Positions 1 to 5,676 are shown, numbered from the stretch's first letter. The stretch: DNA of 6,544 bases from an uncultured Clostridia bacterium (GCA_945867445.1 CAMBID010000047.1:1-6544), one strand, 5' to 3'. Made by a program: numbers and translations. Notes: generated from the letters alone by a model not told the origin.

Positions 1-54
1 GTAATGGACACTAGAACCTGAATCTAGCGAGTCTGCCAATTCCACCACTCGCGC
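1..54 (-). tRNA. tRNA-Leu (anticodon CAG), 3' part cut by window edge
   Basis: Read on the minus strand, the gene begins at 54 with a 7-nt acceptor strand GCGCGAG, then T8, G9 and a D-arm of the leucine type (GGTGGAATTGGCAGAC). The anticodon arm has stem CTAGA/TCTAG and loop TTCAGGT, giving anticodon CAG. The sequence continues into the start of a variable arm and stops at base 1, so the T-arm and 3' acceptor strand lie outside the window. It decodes CUG leucine codons, which fits a GC-rich genome. It sits only 12 nt after the T-run of a terminator-like hairpin on the same strand, with no clear promoter between. Confidence 0.93.
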
Positions 55-66
55 ACATCTATTCAG

Positions 67-114
67 AAAAAAGGGAACCTTCGTTCTCCCTCTCCCGAAG
101 GAGAACGAAGGCTC
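67..114 (-). terminator. Rho-independent terminator after tRNA-fMet
   Basis: Arms at 78-89 and 100-111 are a perfect 12-bp inverted repeat with a 10-nt loop. On the minus strand three more pairs, including one G-U, extend the stem outward. The minus-strand stem is followed by TTCCC and six T residues (72-67). It lies directly after the CCA end of the initiator tRNA and so should end the Leu(UAA)-fMet transcript. Its position before the second leucine tRNA is unusual. Confidence 0.85.
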
Positions 115-115
115 A

Positions 116-191
<76 letters not shown>

Positions 192-197
192 ATATCT

Positions 198-284
198 TGG
201 TGCCGGTGACCGGACTCGAACCGGTACGGTATCTCTACCAAGGGATTTTAAGTCCCGCGCGTCTACCAATTTCGCCACACCGGC
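198..284 (-). tRNA. tRNA-Leu (anticodon TAA)
   Basis: A full 87-nt class II tRNA on the minus strand with encoded CCA. The acceptor arms are GCCGGTG and CACCGGC. The D-arm is the leucine type, the anticodon loop CTTAAAA gives anticodon TAA, and there is a long variable arm before the T-arm GTTCGAGTC. It is the first gene of the cluster, about 12 nt from the predicted transcription start. Confidence 0.96.
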
Positions 285-302
285 AGATCACCAGCAAAAT
301 GT

Positions 303-331
303 AGGATACCACGATCGGCCCGGGATGTCAA
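303..331 (-). promoter_or_regulatory. Sigma-A promoter of the tRNA cluster
   Basis: On the minus strand a perfect -35 TTGACA (331-326), a 17-bp spacer and -10 TATCCT (308-303). Transcription should start near 296, about 12 nt before the mature 5' end of tRNA-Leu(UAA). This is the closest match to consensus in the window, as expected for a stable RNA promoter. Confidence 0.85.
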
Positions 332-387
332 GGGGGCAGACGGGAAAATTTCAAAAACGGGCCCGGGAAAGAAAATTTTCCGCTTCC

Positions 388-409
388 TTGCACGGTTTCG
401 TGCAATTTT
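388..409 (+). repeat. Perfect 7-bp inverted repeat followed by T5
   Basis: TTGCACG (388-394), loop GTTT, CGTGCAA (399-405), then a T-run up to 409. As RNA on the plus strand this is a short terminator-like hairpin; as DNA it is an 18-bp palindrome that a repressor could bind. It lies between the tRNA promoter and the small ORF at 468, which are divergent. No plus-strand gene before it needs a terminator, so its role is open. Confidence 0.4.
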
Positions 410-467
410 TCCGGGGTGGGAGCATAGGATGGTGGAGTTATCCTGAAATTCAAAGGAGGAAAAACCA

Positions 468-539
468 ATGCTGCGGGATGGAACGCGGGACCTGGACGAT
501 CTGATCTTTCCGGAGGAGTGGGAGATCAGCAAACGGTAA
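468..539 (+). CDS. Candidate 23-residue small protein with strong RBS
   Basis: A short open frame that I do not recognise. It reads ATG to TAA and encodes 23 residues beginning MLRDGTRDLDDL and ending EEWEISKR: acidic in the middle, basic at the end, without a membrane segment or cysteines. The case for translation is the upstream AAAGGAGG (452-459), an excellent Shine-Dalgarno sequence placed 8 nt before the ATG. A 19-bp perfect hairpin begins 55 nt after the stop, so the frame sits in a unit with its own apparent terminator. I see no convincing promoter; TAGGAT at 425-430 is the best -10 but has no matching -35. It could be a free small protein, a leader peptide with nothing following, or chance. 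Codon choice (CTG, GAC, ATC) is like that of the neighbours. Confidence 0.42.
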   Translation: MLRDGTRDLDDLIFPEEWEISKR

Positions 540-594
540 TTTCGCGGAAATGTACCCAGGGAGATTTCCGCAAAGGAAAAGCAGGCCGACTGCG

Positions 595-635
595 CGCGGA
601 AAATGGCCGCCCCGGTGGGGCGGCCATTTTCCGCG
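595..635. terminator. 19-bp perfect hairpin, probable bidirectional terminator
   Basis: Arms 595-613 and 617-635 are perfectly complementary over 19 bp with loop GGT. The stem holds AAAA on the left and TTTT on the right, around a GC-rich core. This is the layout of bidirectional terminators, where each strand's own T-run pairs into the stem base. It lies after the small ORF on the plus strand and 263 nt beyond the end of ptb on the minus strand. The unpaired T-tract is missing, so it could instead be a structured repeat. Confidence 0.6.
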
Positions 636-862
636 GCTGCGCCCCGGGAAGGATTTTTCCCGCCGCGCAGAAGGGAAAGCCGCCTTTTCCGCAAAGCGGC
701 AAGAGAGGCCGCTCTGGAGTACGTCGCGGGAAAAGGATCTGGATTCTTTCCGCCTGGCGGCGCTCCTCCCGGCGGGTGGAGATCGTTCCGGGCGGGAGCG
801 TGCGCCTTCCGCCGCGGCCGGATGATGGCTTATGCGGGAGCCCGGCTCCGCGGGCAGGAAGA
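636..862. other. Non-coding region with a cluster of hairpins
   Basis: No credible gene: the open frames here are GC-driven and lack ribosome binding sites. The stretch holds several inverted repeats. At 637-670, CTGCGC and CGGGAA pair with TTCCCG and GCGCAG around a symmetrical CC/CC internal loop, starting one base after the 19-bp hairpin ends. GCGGC at 696-700 can pair with either GCCGC at 679-683 or GCCGC at 708-712. At 762-799 arms of about 11 bp with one bulge are present. Density of structure is higher than expected from composition alone (a judgement, not a computed value). Confidence 0.5.
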
Positions 863-894
863 ACCCCGGGGGGAAGCGGCGCTTCCCCCGGGGT
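863..894 (-). terminator. Probable terminator of the buk-ptb operon
   Basis: An inverted repeat of about 15 bp with a one-base G bulge: ACCCC plus G6 and AAGCG (863-878) against CGCTTC4CGGGGT (880-894). It starts 3 nt after the ptb stop codon on the minus strand. The tail after the stem is TTCTTCC, only moderately T-rich, so termination may be partial or assisted. Confidence 0.6.
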
Positions 895-897
895 GGT

Positions 898-1797
898 TCA
901 TGCCATTGCCTGCAGGACGGAGAGCAGAATGGAGCGGTACTTGTTGCCCGGGGCGTCGGCCCGGCTGGTGATGACCACCGGAGCGGAGGCTCCGCAGATG
1001 GTGGAGGCCACGTCCAGCCCGGCGATGCAGGTAATGCTCTTATAGAGCACATTGCCGCTGCAGAGGTCCGGCATCAGCAGCACATCCGCCTGCCCGGCGA
1101 CAGGCCCGCCGATACCCTTGTGCTCCGCGCAGCGGCGGGAGATGGCCCCGTCCAGCGCCAGGGGGCCCTGGATGACGCAGTCCCCCACGGTCTCCTTCTC
1201 CAGCTCCGCGGCGTCCATGGTGCTGACGATCTTGGGGGAGACGTTCTCCACGGCGGAGAGCACAGCGACTTTGGGTCTCTCCATGCCGAGGGCTCTCGTC
1301 ACCGGCAGGACGTTTTCCAGGATGCGCCGCTTGGCGGCGAGATCCGGGGCGATATTCACGGCGCAGTCCGTGAAGACCACCAGGCGCTCCTCCCCCGGGC
1401 AGGGGAAGACTGCCGCCTGGCTGATGAGCCCGCCGGGGGGCACGAGACCGTTCTCATGGTTCAAAATGGCCCGGACAAAGGTGGCCGTGGGCAGGATGCC
1501 CTTCATCATAACATCCGCCTCGCCGCTGTGGATGAGCCTAGCGGCGAGGCCTGCGCAGGCGGCGTCCTCCTGACAGTCCAGAATGCGGTAATCCTCCGCC
1601 TTCTCGCCAAGCTCCGCGAGCAGGGAACGGATCTCGTCCTCCTTCCCGATGAGCACGCCCCGGGCAACGCCCTTGCGCTTGGCTTCCACCAGTGCGCTGA
1701 GGGCAGGCCCATCCTGGGCGGCGGCCAGGGCGATGCGCATGCGGGCCCGACGGTTGCGCAGAACGAACGCCTCGATCTCCTCAAAAGACCGGAACAT
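898..1797 (-). CDS. ptb: Phosphate butyryltransferase (phosphate acyltransferase family)
   Basis: A cytosolic enzyme that exchanges CoA for phosphate on butyryl-CoA or a similar short acyl-CoA, giving the acyl-phosphate used by the kinase encoded just before it. The protein is 299 residues, the usual length for Ptb and without the extra domains of long Pta proteins. Visible family features are MMKG (97-100) after an Asp-Val, the FTDCAVNIAPDL block (142-153), GPLALDGAIS (211-220), a PVAGQADVLLMPDL segment (232-245) running into SGNVLYKS, and a C-terminal TSRAD (277-281). The ATG has AAGGAGGGG 7 nt before it, lying inside the end of the kinase gene. The first 17 nt overlap that gene, so translation is probably coupled. 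The order kinase then transferase is the reverse of the clostridial ptb-buk operon. The exact acyl substrate cannot be read from sequence; a branched-chain or other short acyl group is possible. Confidence 0.9.
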   Translation of the reverse strand: MFRSFEEIEAFVLRNRRARMRIALAAAQDGPALSALVEAKRKGVARGVLIGKEDEIRSLLAELGEKAEDYRILDCQEDAACAGLAARLIHSGEADVMMKGILPTATFVRAILNHENGLVPPGGLISQAAVFPCPGEERLVVFTDCAVNIAPDLAAKRRILENVLPVTRALGMERPKVAVLSAVENVSPKIVSTMDAAELEKETVGDCVIQGPLALDGAISRRCAEHKGIGGPVAGQADVLLMPDLCSGNVLYKSITCIAGLDVASTICGASAPVVITSRADAPGNKYRSILLSVLQAMA

Positions 1798-2881
1798 GGA
1801 CTTTCCCCTCCTTGAATCTTCGGATCTGGATCTTGCCGGTGAGGCCCTGATAGGCGTTGAGGCAGAGGGACTCCATCTCCCGCTCCCCGGGCTGGACAGC
1901 CACGGGGGCGATAAACCCGACCCGGTCCCGGATGAGGTCCACGATGTAACGGGAGTTGGCCATGCCGCCGATGAGGAGGATGGCGTCCACCTGGCCCTTC
2001 AGGACTGTGGCAAAGGCGCCGATGTCCTTGGCAATTTGGTAACACATGGCCTCCAGGACCTCGGTGTACTTCCGGTCCCCCGCCAGGGCCTTTCTCTCGA
2101 TGGAGAGGACGTCCATCTCCCCGAGATAGCCCATGAGGCCCGCCTGGCCGTTGACCTTTCGGATCATGGCCTCGTGGTCGTACTTGCCGGAGAAGCAGAG
2201 GTCCACCAGGGGGCCCACCGGCACGCCGTTGCAGCGGTTGTTGCTGAAGGCGCCGTCTCCGGTGATGCCGTTCTGGGCATCCACCATCCTGCCCTTGCGG
2301 TGGGCGGTGACGGTGATGCCGCCGCCCAGGGTCACCACCAGGAGGTTCAGGTCCTCGTAATCTCTCCCGATGCTCTCGGCGTAGGCCCGGGCCATGGCCC
2401 GGTTGTTGAGGGCCTGGTAGGCCGGTACCCGGGGCACATCCGGCAGACCGGAGTAGAAGGCCAGGGGGTCAAACTCGCAGGTGCCGGGCATGTCCACGGT
2501 GAGGGCCGCGGCGCGGGTGCCCTTCGTCATATCATAGGCGATCTGGCAGCCCAGGGAGCAGGGGTGGATGCCGTACTTCCCGGTGCGGATCTCCGCGAGC
2601 ATATCCTCGTCGATGCGGTAGGTGCCGCCCTCCACCGGCGCGGTGGGGCCGCCCCGGGAGACGATGGCGTCCAGGTCTGTGACGGCAATGTGGTGCTCCG
2701 CCAGAAAGGCCTCAATATCCCGGCGGCGAAAGCCGTACTGGGCAAAGATCCCGTCGGCGTGCTGCAGATCCTCCAGCGAGTGGGCGATGGTCTGCTTCAA
2801 AAGGCAGATCTCGTCCTCATAGTAGGCGATCTTGGTGGAGGTGGAGCCAAGGTTAATGGCGAAAATTTTCAAAGGCGTCAT
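1781..2881 (-). CDS. buk: Butyrate kinase-like acyl kinase (acetokinase family), divergent
   Basis: A member of the acetate/butyrate kinase family, expected to move phosphate between acyl-phosphate and ADP as the last step of acyl-CoA to acid conversion. From the ATG it has 366 residues, near the usual length of about 355-360. It shows the N-terminal phosphate-binding NLGSTSTK (10-17), SRGG (75-78), LGGGIT (185-190), LCFSGKYD (228-235), a late LLIGGMANS (302-310) and PGEREMES (331-338). The conserved Asn, Arg and Glu of the family are thus present. Several usual signatures are altered: Thr184 stands where a His precedes LGGG, Gln156 where the family has His in FHALN, and GAFSNNRCN replaces GPFSPERSG. 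The ATG lies just 1 nt after AAGGAG, which is too close. TTG at 2872-2870 (codon 4), 10 nt away, gives MKIFAINLGS and may be the real start. It is first in the operon with ptb. The function is probable; the substrate is uncertain. Confidence 0.8.
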   Translation of the reverse strand: MTPLKIFAINLGSTSTKIAYYEDEICLLKQTIAHSLEDLQHADGIFAQYGFRRRDIEAFLAEHHIAVTDLDAIVSRGGPTAPVEGGTYRIDEDMLAEIRTGKYGIHPCSLGCQIAYDMTKGTRAAALTVDMPGTCEFDPLAFYSGLPDVPRVPAYQALNNRAMARAYAESIGRDYEDLNLLVVTLGGGITVTAHRKGRMVDAQNGITGDGAFSNNRCNGVPVGPLVDLCFSGKYDHEAMIRKVNGQAGLMGYLGEMDVLSIERKALAGDRKYTEVLEAMCYQIAKDIGAFATVLKGQVDAILLIGGMANSRYIVDLIRDRVGFIAPVAVQPGEREMESLCLNAYQGLTGKIQIRRFKEGKVHVPVF

Positions 2882-2931
2882 GCTCCTTCCCGGCCCGGAG
2901 CGGGCTGCTTGTATGATGAGATGATAGTGGT

Positions 2932-2960
2932 AATATAACTCAGATCTCCCCCGGGCGCAA
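2932..2960 (-). promoter_or_regulatory. Sigma-A promoter of the buk-ptb operon
   Basis: On the minus strand TTGCGC (2960-2955), 17-bp spacer, TATATT (2937-2932). The predicted start near 2925 gives a leader of about 44 nt to the kinase start. The -35 hexamer falls in the loop of a GC-rich hairpin (2948-2971), and the spacer contains one of its arms. Confidence 0.7.
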
Positions 2961-2979
2961 GCCTCCGGGGGCATTTTTT
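2948..2979 (+). terminator. GC-rich hairpin with T6 on the plus strand
   Basis: Arms CCCCCGG (2948-2954) and CCGGGGG (2965-2971), followed by CA and six T residues (2974-2979) on the plus strand. The T-run therefore serves plus-strand transcription, although the flanking genes are both on the minus strand. For the minus-strand aminopeptidase transcript it is a stem with only AGATCTGAG after it, so it may end that transcript weakly. It may also block antisense transcription into the aminopeptidase gene. It overlaps the buk promoter. Confidence 0.55.
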
Positions 2980-2991
2980 GCGGGAAACGGA

Positions 2992-4269
2992 TCAGAGCAG
3001 GGTGAAACCGTCCTCCGTCAGCTCCACGGCCTTGCCGTAGAAGGCGGTGAGGGCCCGGACCAGGGAGGAGGTATCCTCCGCCCCGGCGGTCTCCCAGGCG
3101 GAGTGCATGGCCAGCTGGGGAAGGCCGATGTCCACCGTGTTGAGAGACACCTGGGTGTTGGCGATGCTGCCCAGGGTGGAGCCCCCGGCCATGTCCGCCC
3201 GGTTGGCGTAGCGCTGATAAGGCGCGCCGGCCTCCTCACAGATCAGCTGGAAGAGGGCGGCGGAGACACCGTCCGAAGTGTAGTGCTGGGCGGCGTTATA
3301 CTTGATGACCACGCCGCCGTTGAGCTTCACCCCGTGGTTGGGGTCGGAGAGCTCCGGATGGTTGGGGTGGACGGCGTGGGCATTGTCGCAGGAGAGGAGG
3401 AAGCTGCGGGCCACCTTCTGGCGGTACTTCTCCCCCTGGCCCAGGGCCTCGCAGACCCTTTCCAGGGTGTCTTTCAGGAAGGTGGAGGCCGCGCCCTGCT
3501 TGGTCTGGCTGCCCACCTCCTCATTGTCAAAAAGGCAATAGACGGGGATGGCCTCGCTCTCCCCCGCCGAGAGGAAGGCCGTCAGCCCGGCGAAGGCGCA
3601 CTGCAGGTCGTCCAGCCGGGGGGCGGAGAGGAGACCGTTCCACTCCACGCCCTCCTGAGGGTTGTAGAGGGCCAGGTCGGTGGCGAGGATATCCTCCTCC
3701 CGGCAGGCCAGGGCCATGGCAAGCGTCGGGCGGAAGAAGCCCTTCTCCTCCCCTACGCCCCAGAGGGGCAGAAGGTCCACGGCGGGGTTCCAGGCGTAGC
3801 CGTCGTTGGCCTTGCGGTTCATGTGGATGGCCACGTTGGGGATCACGGCGCACGCGCCCCCCAGGTCCAGAAGCCGGGTCTCGATGCCCGCGCCTTTGCG
3901 TAGCAGCACCCGGCCCGCGACGCCCAGGGGCCGGTCCATCCAGGTGCTCATCAGCATGCCGCCGTATTTCTCCACGGCGAGACGCCGGCAGCCGCTGCCG
4001 GTGAGCTCGGCGTTCTCCTTGATCTTGAAGGTGGGGCTGTCGCAGTGGGAGGCGGTCATCAGAAAGCCCCGAAACTCCTTCCTCGCCCGGAAGGCGATGA
4101 GGGAGGAGCCGTTCCGGGTCACATAGTAGCCCTGGCCGGGAGTGAGAGCCCAGTCCTCCCCCTCCGAGAGGGGCCGAAATCCGGCGGCACGCAGCGTCTC
4201 CGCGCTGTGGGCAACGGCGTGGTAGGGCGAGGGGCTGGCGGCGATGTAGTCAAAGAGCTTCCGGTTCAT
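2992..4269 (-). CDS. M18 family zinc aminopeptidase
   Basis: A cytosolic metallo-aminopeptidase of peptidase family M18, which removes N-terminal residues (often acidic or hydrophobic) from peptides during intracellular turnover. The 425-residue length is normal. The binuclear zinc site can be read: His75 in SHCDSP, Asp220 in RLDDL, the catalytic Glu250 and Glu251 in DNEEVGS, Asp295 in SCDNAHAVHPN and His389 in MHSAWE. The conserved GGSTLG (362-367) and TVDIGLPQLAMHS are also present. The ATG is preceded by GGAGG at 7-nt spacing. It has its own promoter (4345-4317) and lies 110 nt upstream of buk, which also has its own, so the two are probably separate units. The name apeB or pepC is used for such proteins, but I cannot choose one from sequence. 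No odd residues were seen. Confidence 0.93.
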   Translation of the reverse strand: MNRKLFDYIAASPSPYHAVAHSAETLRAAGFRPLSEGEDWALTPGQGYYVTRNGSSLIAFRARKEFRGFLMTASHCDSPTFKIKENAELTGSGCRRLAVEKYGGMLMSTWMDRPLGVAGRVLLRKGAGIETRLLDLGGACAVIPNVAIHMNRKANDGYAWNPAVDLLPLWGVGEEKGFFRPTLAMALACREEDILATDLALYNPQEGVEWNGLLSAPRLDDLQCAFAGLTAFLSAGESEAIPVYCLFDNEEVGSQTKQGAASTFLKDTLERVCEALGQGEKYRQKVARSFLLSCDNAHAVHPNHPELSDPNHGVKLNGGVVIKYNAAQHYTSDGVSAALFQLICEEAGAPYQRYANRADMAGGSTLGSIANTQVSLNTVDIGLPQLAMHSAWETAGAEDTSSLVRALTAFYGKAVELTEDGFTLL

Positions 4270-4316
4270 AAGGGATCCTCCCGTTTCCCGCCCCGGAGGG
4301 CGCTGATCTTGCCCCT

Positions 4317-4345
4317 ATTATACCCCGGACGCTTTCCCGGCGCAA
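4317..4345 (-). promoter_or_regulatory. Sigma-A promoter of the M18 aminopeptidase gene
   Basis: On the minus strand TTGCGC (4345-4340), 17-bp spacer, perfect TATAAT (4322-4317). The predicted start near 4310 leaves about 40 nt to the ATG. The same -35 hexamer and spacing occur at the buk promoter. Confidence 0.8.
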
Positions 4346-4493
4346 GGGCGGGGTTGCGGAGAGGGGAAAGACGGATCGCCGCAGCGGAAGGCCGGGTTTG
4401 CTCGAAAGGGAAGTCCGCCGGAGCATTGGCGGGGAATCGGGCGGACGGAGCGGGAGGCTTTCCGGGGAGAGAAGGCGGAGAAGCGCCCGGGCG

Positions 4494-4552
4494 CCGCCCT
4501 GCCGGAGACATCCTGCCGCATCAGCCGCCGGGACCCCCTTGCGGCAGGGCGG
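4494..4552. promoter_or_regulatory. Repeated TGCCG half-sites over a promoter, possible operator
   Basis: CCGCCCTGCCG (4494-4504) is perfectly complementary to CGGCAGGGCGG (4542-4552). A second copy, CCTGCCGCA (4512-4520), is complementary to TGCGGCAGG (4540-4548). So two direct copies 14 bp apart face one inverted copy that covers the -35 and spacer of the nucleoside hydrolase promoter. The rest of the divergent region (4346-4493) shows no gene and only a 12-bp palindrome GCGCCCGGGCGC at 4483-4494. A regulator-binding role is inferred; local GC-richness could also produce this. Confidence 0.35.
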
Positions 4553-4567
4553 ACGGCGTGGTAGAAT
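4539..4567 (+). promoter_or_regulatory. Sigma-A promoter of the nucleoside hydrolase gene
   Basis: TTGCGG (4539-4544), 17-bp spacer, TAGAAT (4562-4567). The start near 4574 gives a leader of about 60 nt. The leader has two small hairpins: GGCCC-TTG-GGGCC (4580-4592) and GCGGC-GGAAA-GCCGC (4606-4620), the latter ending 3 nt before the Shine-Dalgarno sequence. Confidence 0.7.
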
Positions 4568-4636
4568 AGTGTCGTCACCGGCCCTTGGGGCCAAACTCAC
4601 AGAGTGCGGCGGAAAGCCGCGGGAAAGGAGCATCCC

Positions 4637-5629
4637 ATGGCGGAGAAGAGAAAGATCATTCTGGACGTGGACACCGGCACGGACGACGCCATCGCCATCA
4701 TGACGGCGTACCTGGACCCGGACATCGATTTGCTGGCGGTGTGCAGCGTGGCAGGCAACAAGCCCCTGCCCTACACCACGGAGAATACCCTCCGGGTGCG
4801 GGACGTCTTACGTGCGGATTTCCCCGTCTACCGGGGCTGTGCCACAGCCATGGTCTCCACCCTGCTGCCCAACCGCCACGGCGGCTACTCCGGCCAGCGC
4901 ACCCAGGTGGAGGGCATGGAGGCCCCCATCGAGATCCACACGGACTACCTGGAGCTGCCGCCCTCCACCCGCCCAGTGGAAAAGGAGCACGCCGTCTGGT
5001 ACTATATTGACACCTTACTGCGCAGCGACGGGGACATCACCCTGGTGCCCGTGGGGCCCCTGACGAACCTCGCCATGGCCATGCGGCTGGAGCCTGCCAT
5101 CTGCGCTAAGATCCGGGAGATCGTCCTCATGGGCGGCGGCTGCTACCGCACCAACACCACCGCCGCGGCGGAGTTCAACATCTGGGCGGACCCGGAGGCG
5201 GCGCAGATCGTCATGGACAGCGGCTGCCCCATCCGCATCATCCCCCTGGACGCCACCCACCGGGCCTGCATCAACGCCGACGAGAGCCGCGAATTCCGGG
5301 CCCTGGGCACCTCCGTGGGCAAGGCGGTGGCGGACTGCGTGGACCACCGGATCCTGGCCTACAGCCATCTGCAGCCCATGGAGCGGCTGGACTCCGCTCC
5401 CATCCACGACGCCCTGGCCGTCTGCGCCGTGGTGCATCCGGAGGTCATTACGAAATCGATCTTCACCCGGGTGGACATCGACATCTCCGGCGGTCTCGCC
5501 GACGGGCAGACCATCGTGGATCCCCGGACCTACACGGATCGTCCCCGGAACGCCGACTTCGCCCTGGACGCCGACCGGGACCTCTTCGCCCGCTGGATGA
5601 TGGACTGCATCCGGAGATTCCAGGGCTGA
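4637..5629 (+). CDS. Nucleoside hydrolase (inosine-uridine preferring family)
   Basis: A 330-residue enzyme of the IunH/Rih family, which splits the N-glycosidic bond of ribonucleosides to give free base and ribose for salvage. The calcium and ribose-binding N-terminal motif D-x-D-x-G-x-D-D is clear (Asp10, Asp12, Asp16, Asp17). Other marks are GN at 40-41, VPVGPLTNLA (137-146), MGGG (165-168), N173 with AEFNIWADPEAA (178-189), and the His257-Asp258 pair in PIHDALAV, where Asp should be the C-terminal metal ligand. The chosen ATG has AAAGGAG 6 nt before it; an in-frame codon at 4604 would add 11 residues without such a site. No signal peptide. It has its own promoter and is followed 12 nt after the stop by a strong terminator, so it is monocistronic. 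The segment around residues 80-115 is unlike the usual HGxDGLG block. Purine or pyrimidine preference cannot be assigned. Confidence 0.92.
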   Translation: MAEKRKIILDVDTGTDDAIAIMTAYLDPDIDLLAVCSVAGNKPLPYTTENTLRVRDVLRADFPVYRGCATAMVSTLLPNRHGGYSGQRTQVEGMEAPIEIHTDYLELPPSTRPVEKEHAVWYYIDTLLRSDGDITLVPVGPLTNLAMAMRLEPAICAKIREIVLMGGGCYRTNTTAAAEFNIWADPEAAQIVMDSGCPIRIIPLDATHRACINADESREFRALGTSVGKAVADCVDHRILAYSHLQPMERLDSAPIHDALAVCAVVHPEVITKSIFTRVDIDISGGLADGQTIVDPRTYTDRPRNADFALDADRDLFARWMMDCIRRFQG

Positions 5630-5641
5630 AGCTCCCAAAAG

Positions 5642-5672
5642 AAAAGCGAGACCGCTGAGCGGTCTCGCTTTT
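5642..5672. terminator. Bidirectional terminator between convergent genes
   Basis: A 10-bp GC-rich stem GCGAGACCGC (5646-5655) with loop TGA and partner 5659-5668, flanked by AAAA on the left and TTTTT (5669-5673) on the right. On the plus strand it ends the nucleoside hydrolase transcript. On the minus strand it is followed by TTTTCTTTT, so it can also stop transcripts coming from guaA about 200 nt away. Confidence 0.88.
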
Positions 5673-5676
5673 TCTT

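Noticed and set aside
450..1052. Overlapping open frames on both strands in the hairpin zone
   Set aside because: They run through terminator hairpins and into the end of ptb, lack RBS, and translate into Arg/Pro/Ser-rich sequence typical of non-coding GC-rich DNA.
832..1815. Long plus-strand open frame across ptb
   Set aside because: Antisense shadow of ptb with no RBS and a low-complexity Gly/Ala/His-rich translation; the minus strand has clear Ptb motifs.
1649..2938. 429-residue plus-strand open frame across buk
   Set aside because: Shadow of the kinase gene caused by high GC; Val/Gly/His-rich product, no family features, and the minus-strand kinase motifs are clear.
2882..2974. N-terminal extension of the kinase to 2974
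   Set aside because: It would cover the -10 and -35 sites and a hairpin, and adds residues not found in the family; RBS supports a start at 2881 or 2872.
3103..3903. Plus-strand open frame across the aminopeptidase
   Set aside because: Antisense shadow; all zinc ligands of M18 are read on the minus strand.
4604..4636. Earlier start for the nucleoside hydrolase
   Set aside because: The 11 extra residues include the Shine-Dalgarno of the ATG at 4637 and a leader hairpin; the family starts just before the DxDxGxDD motif.
4568..4636. Riboswitch in the nucleoside hydrolase leader
   Set aside because: About 60 nt with two short stems; no match to a known purine or other aptamer core that I can recognise.
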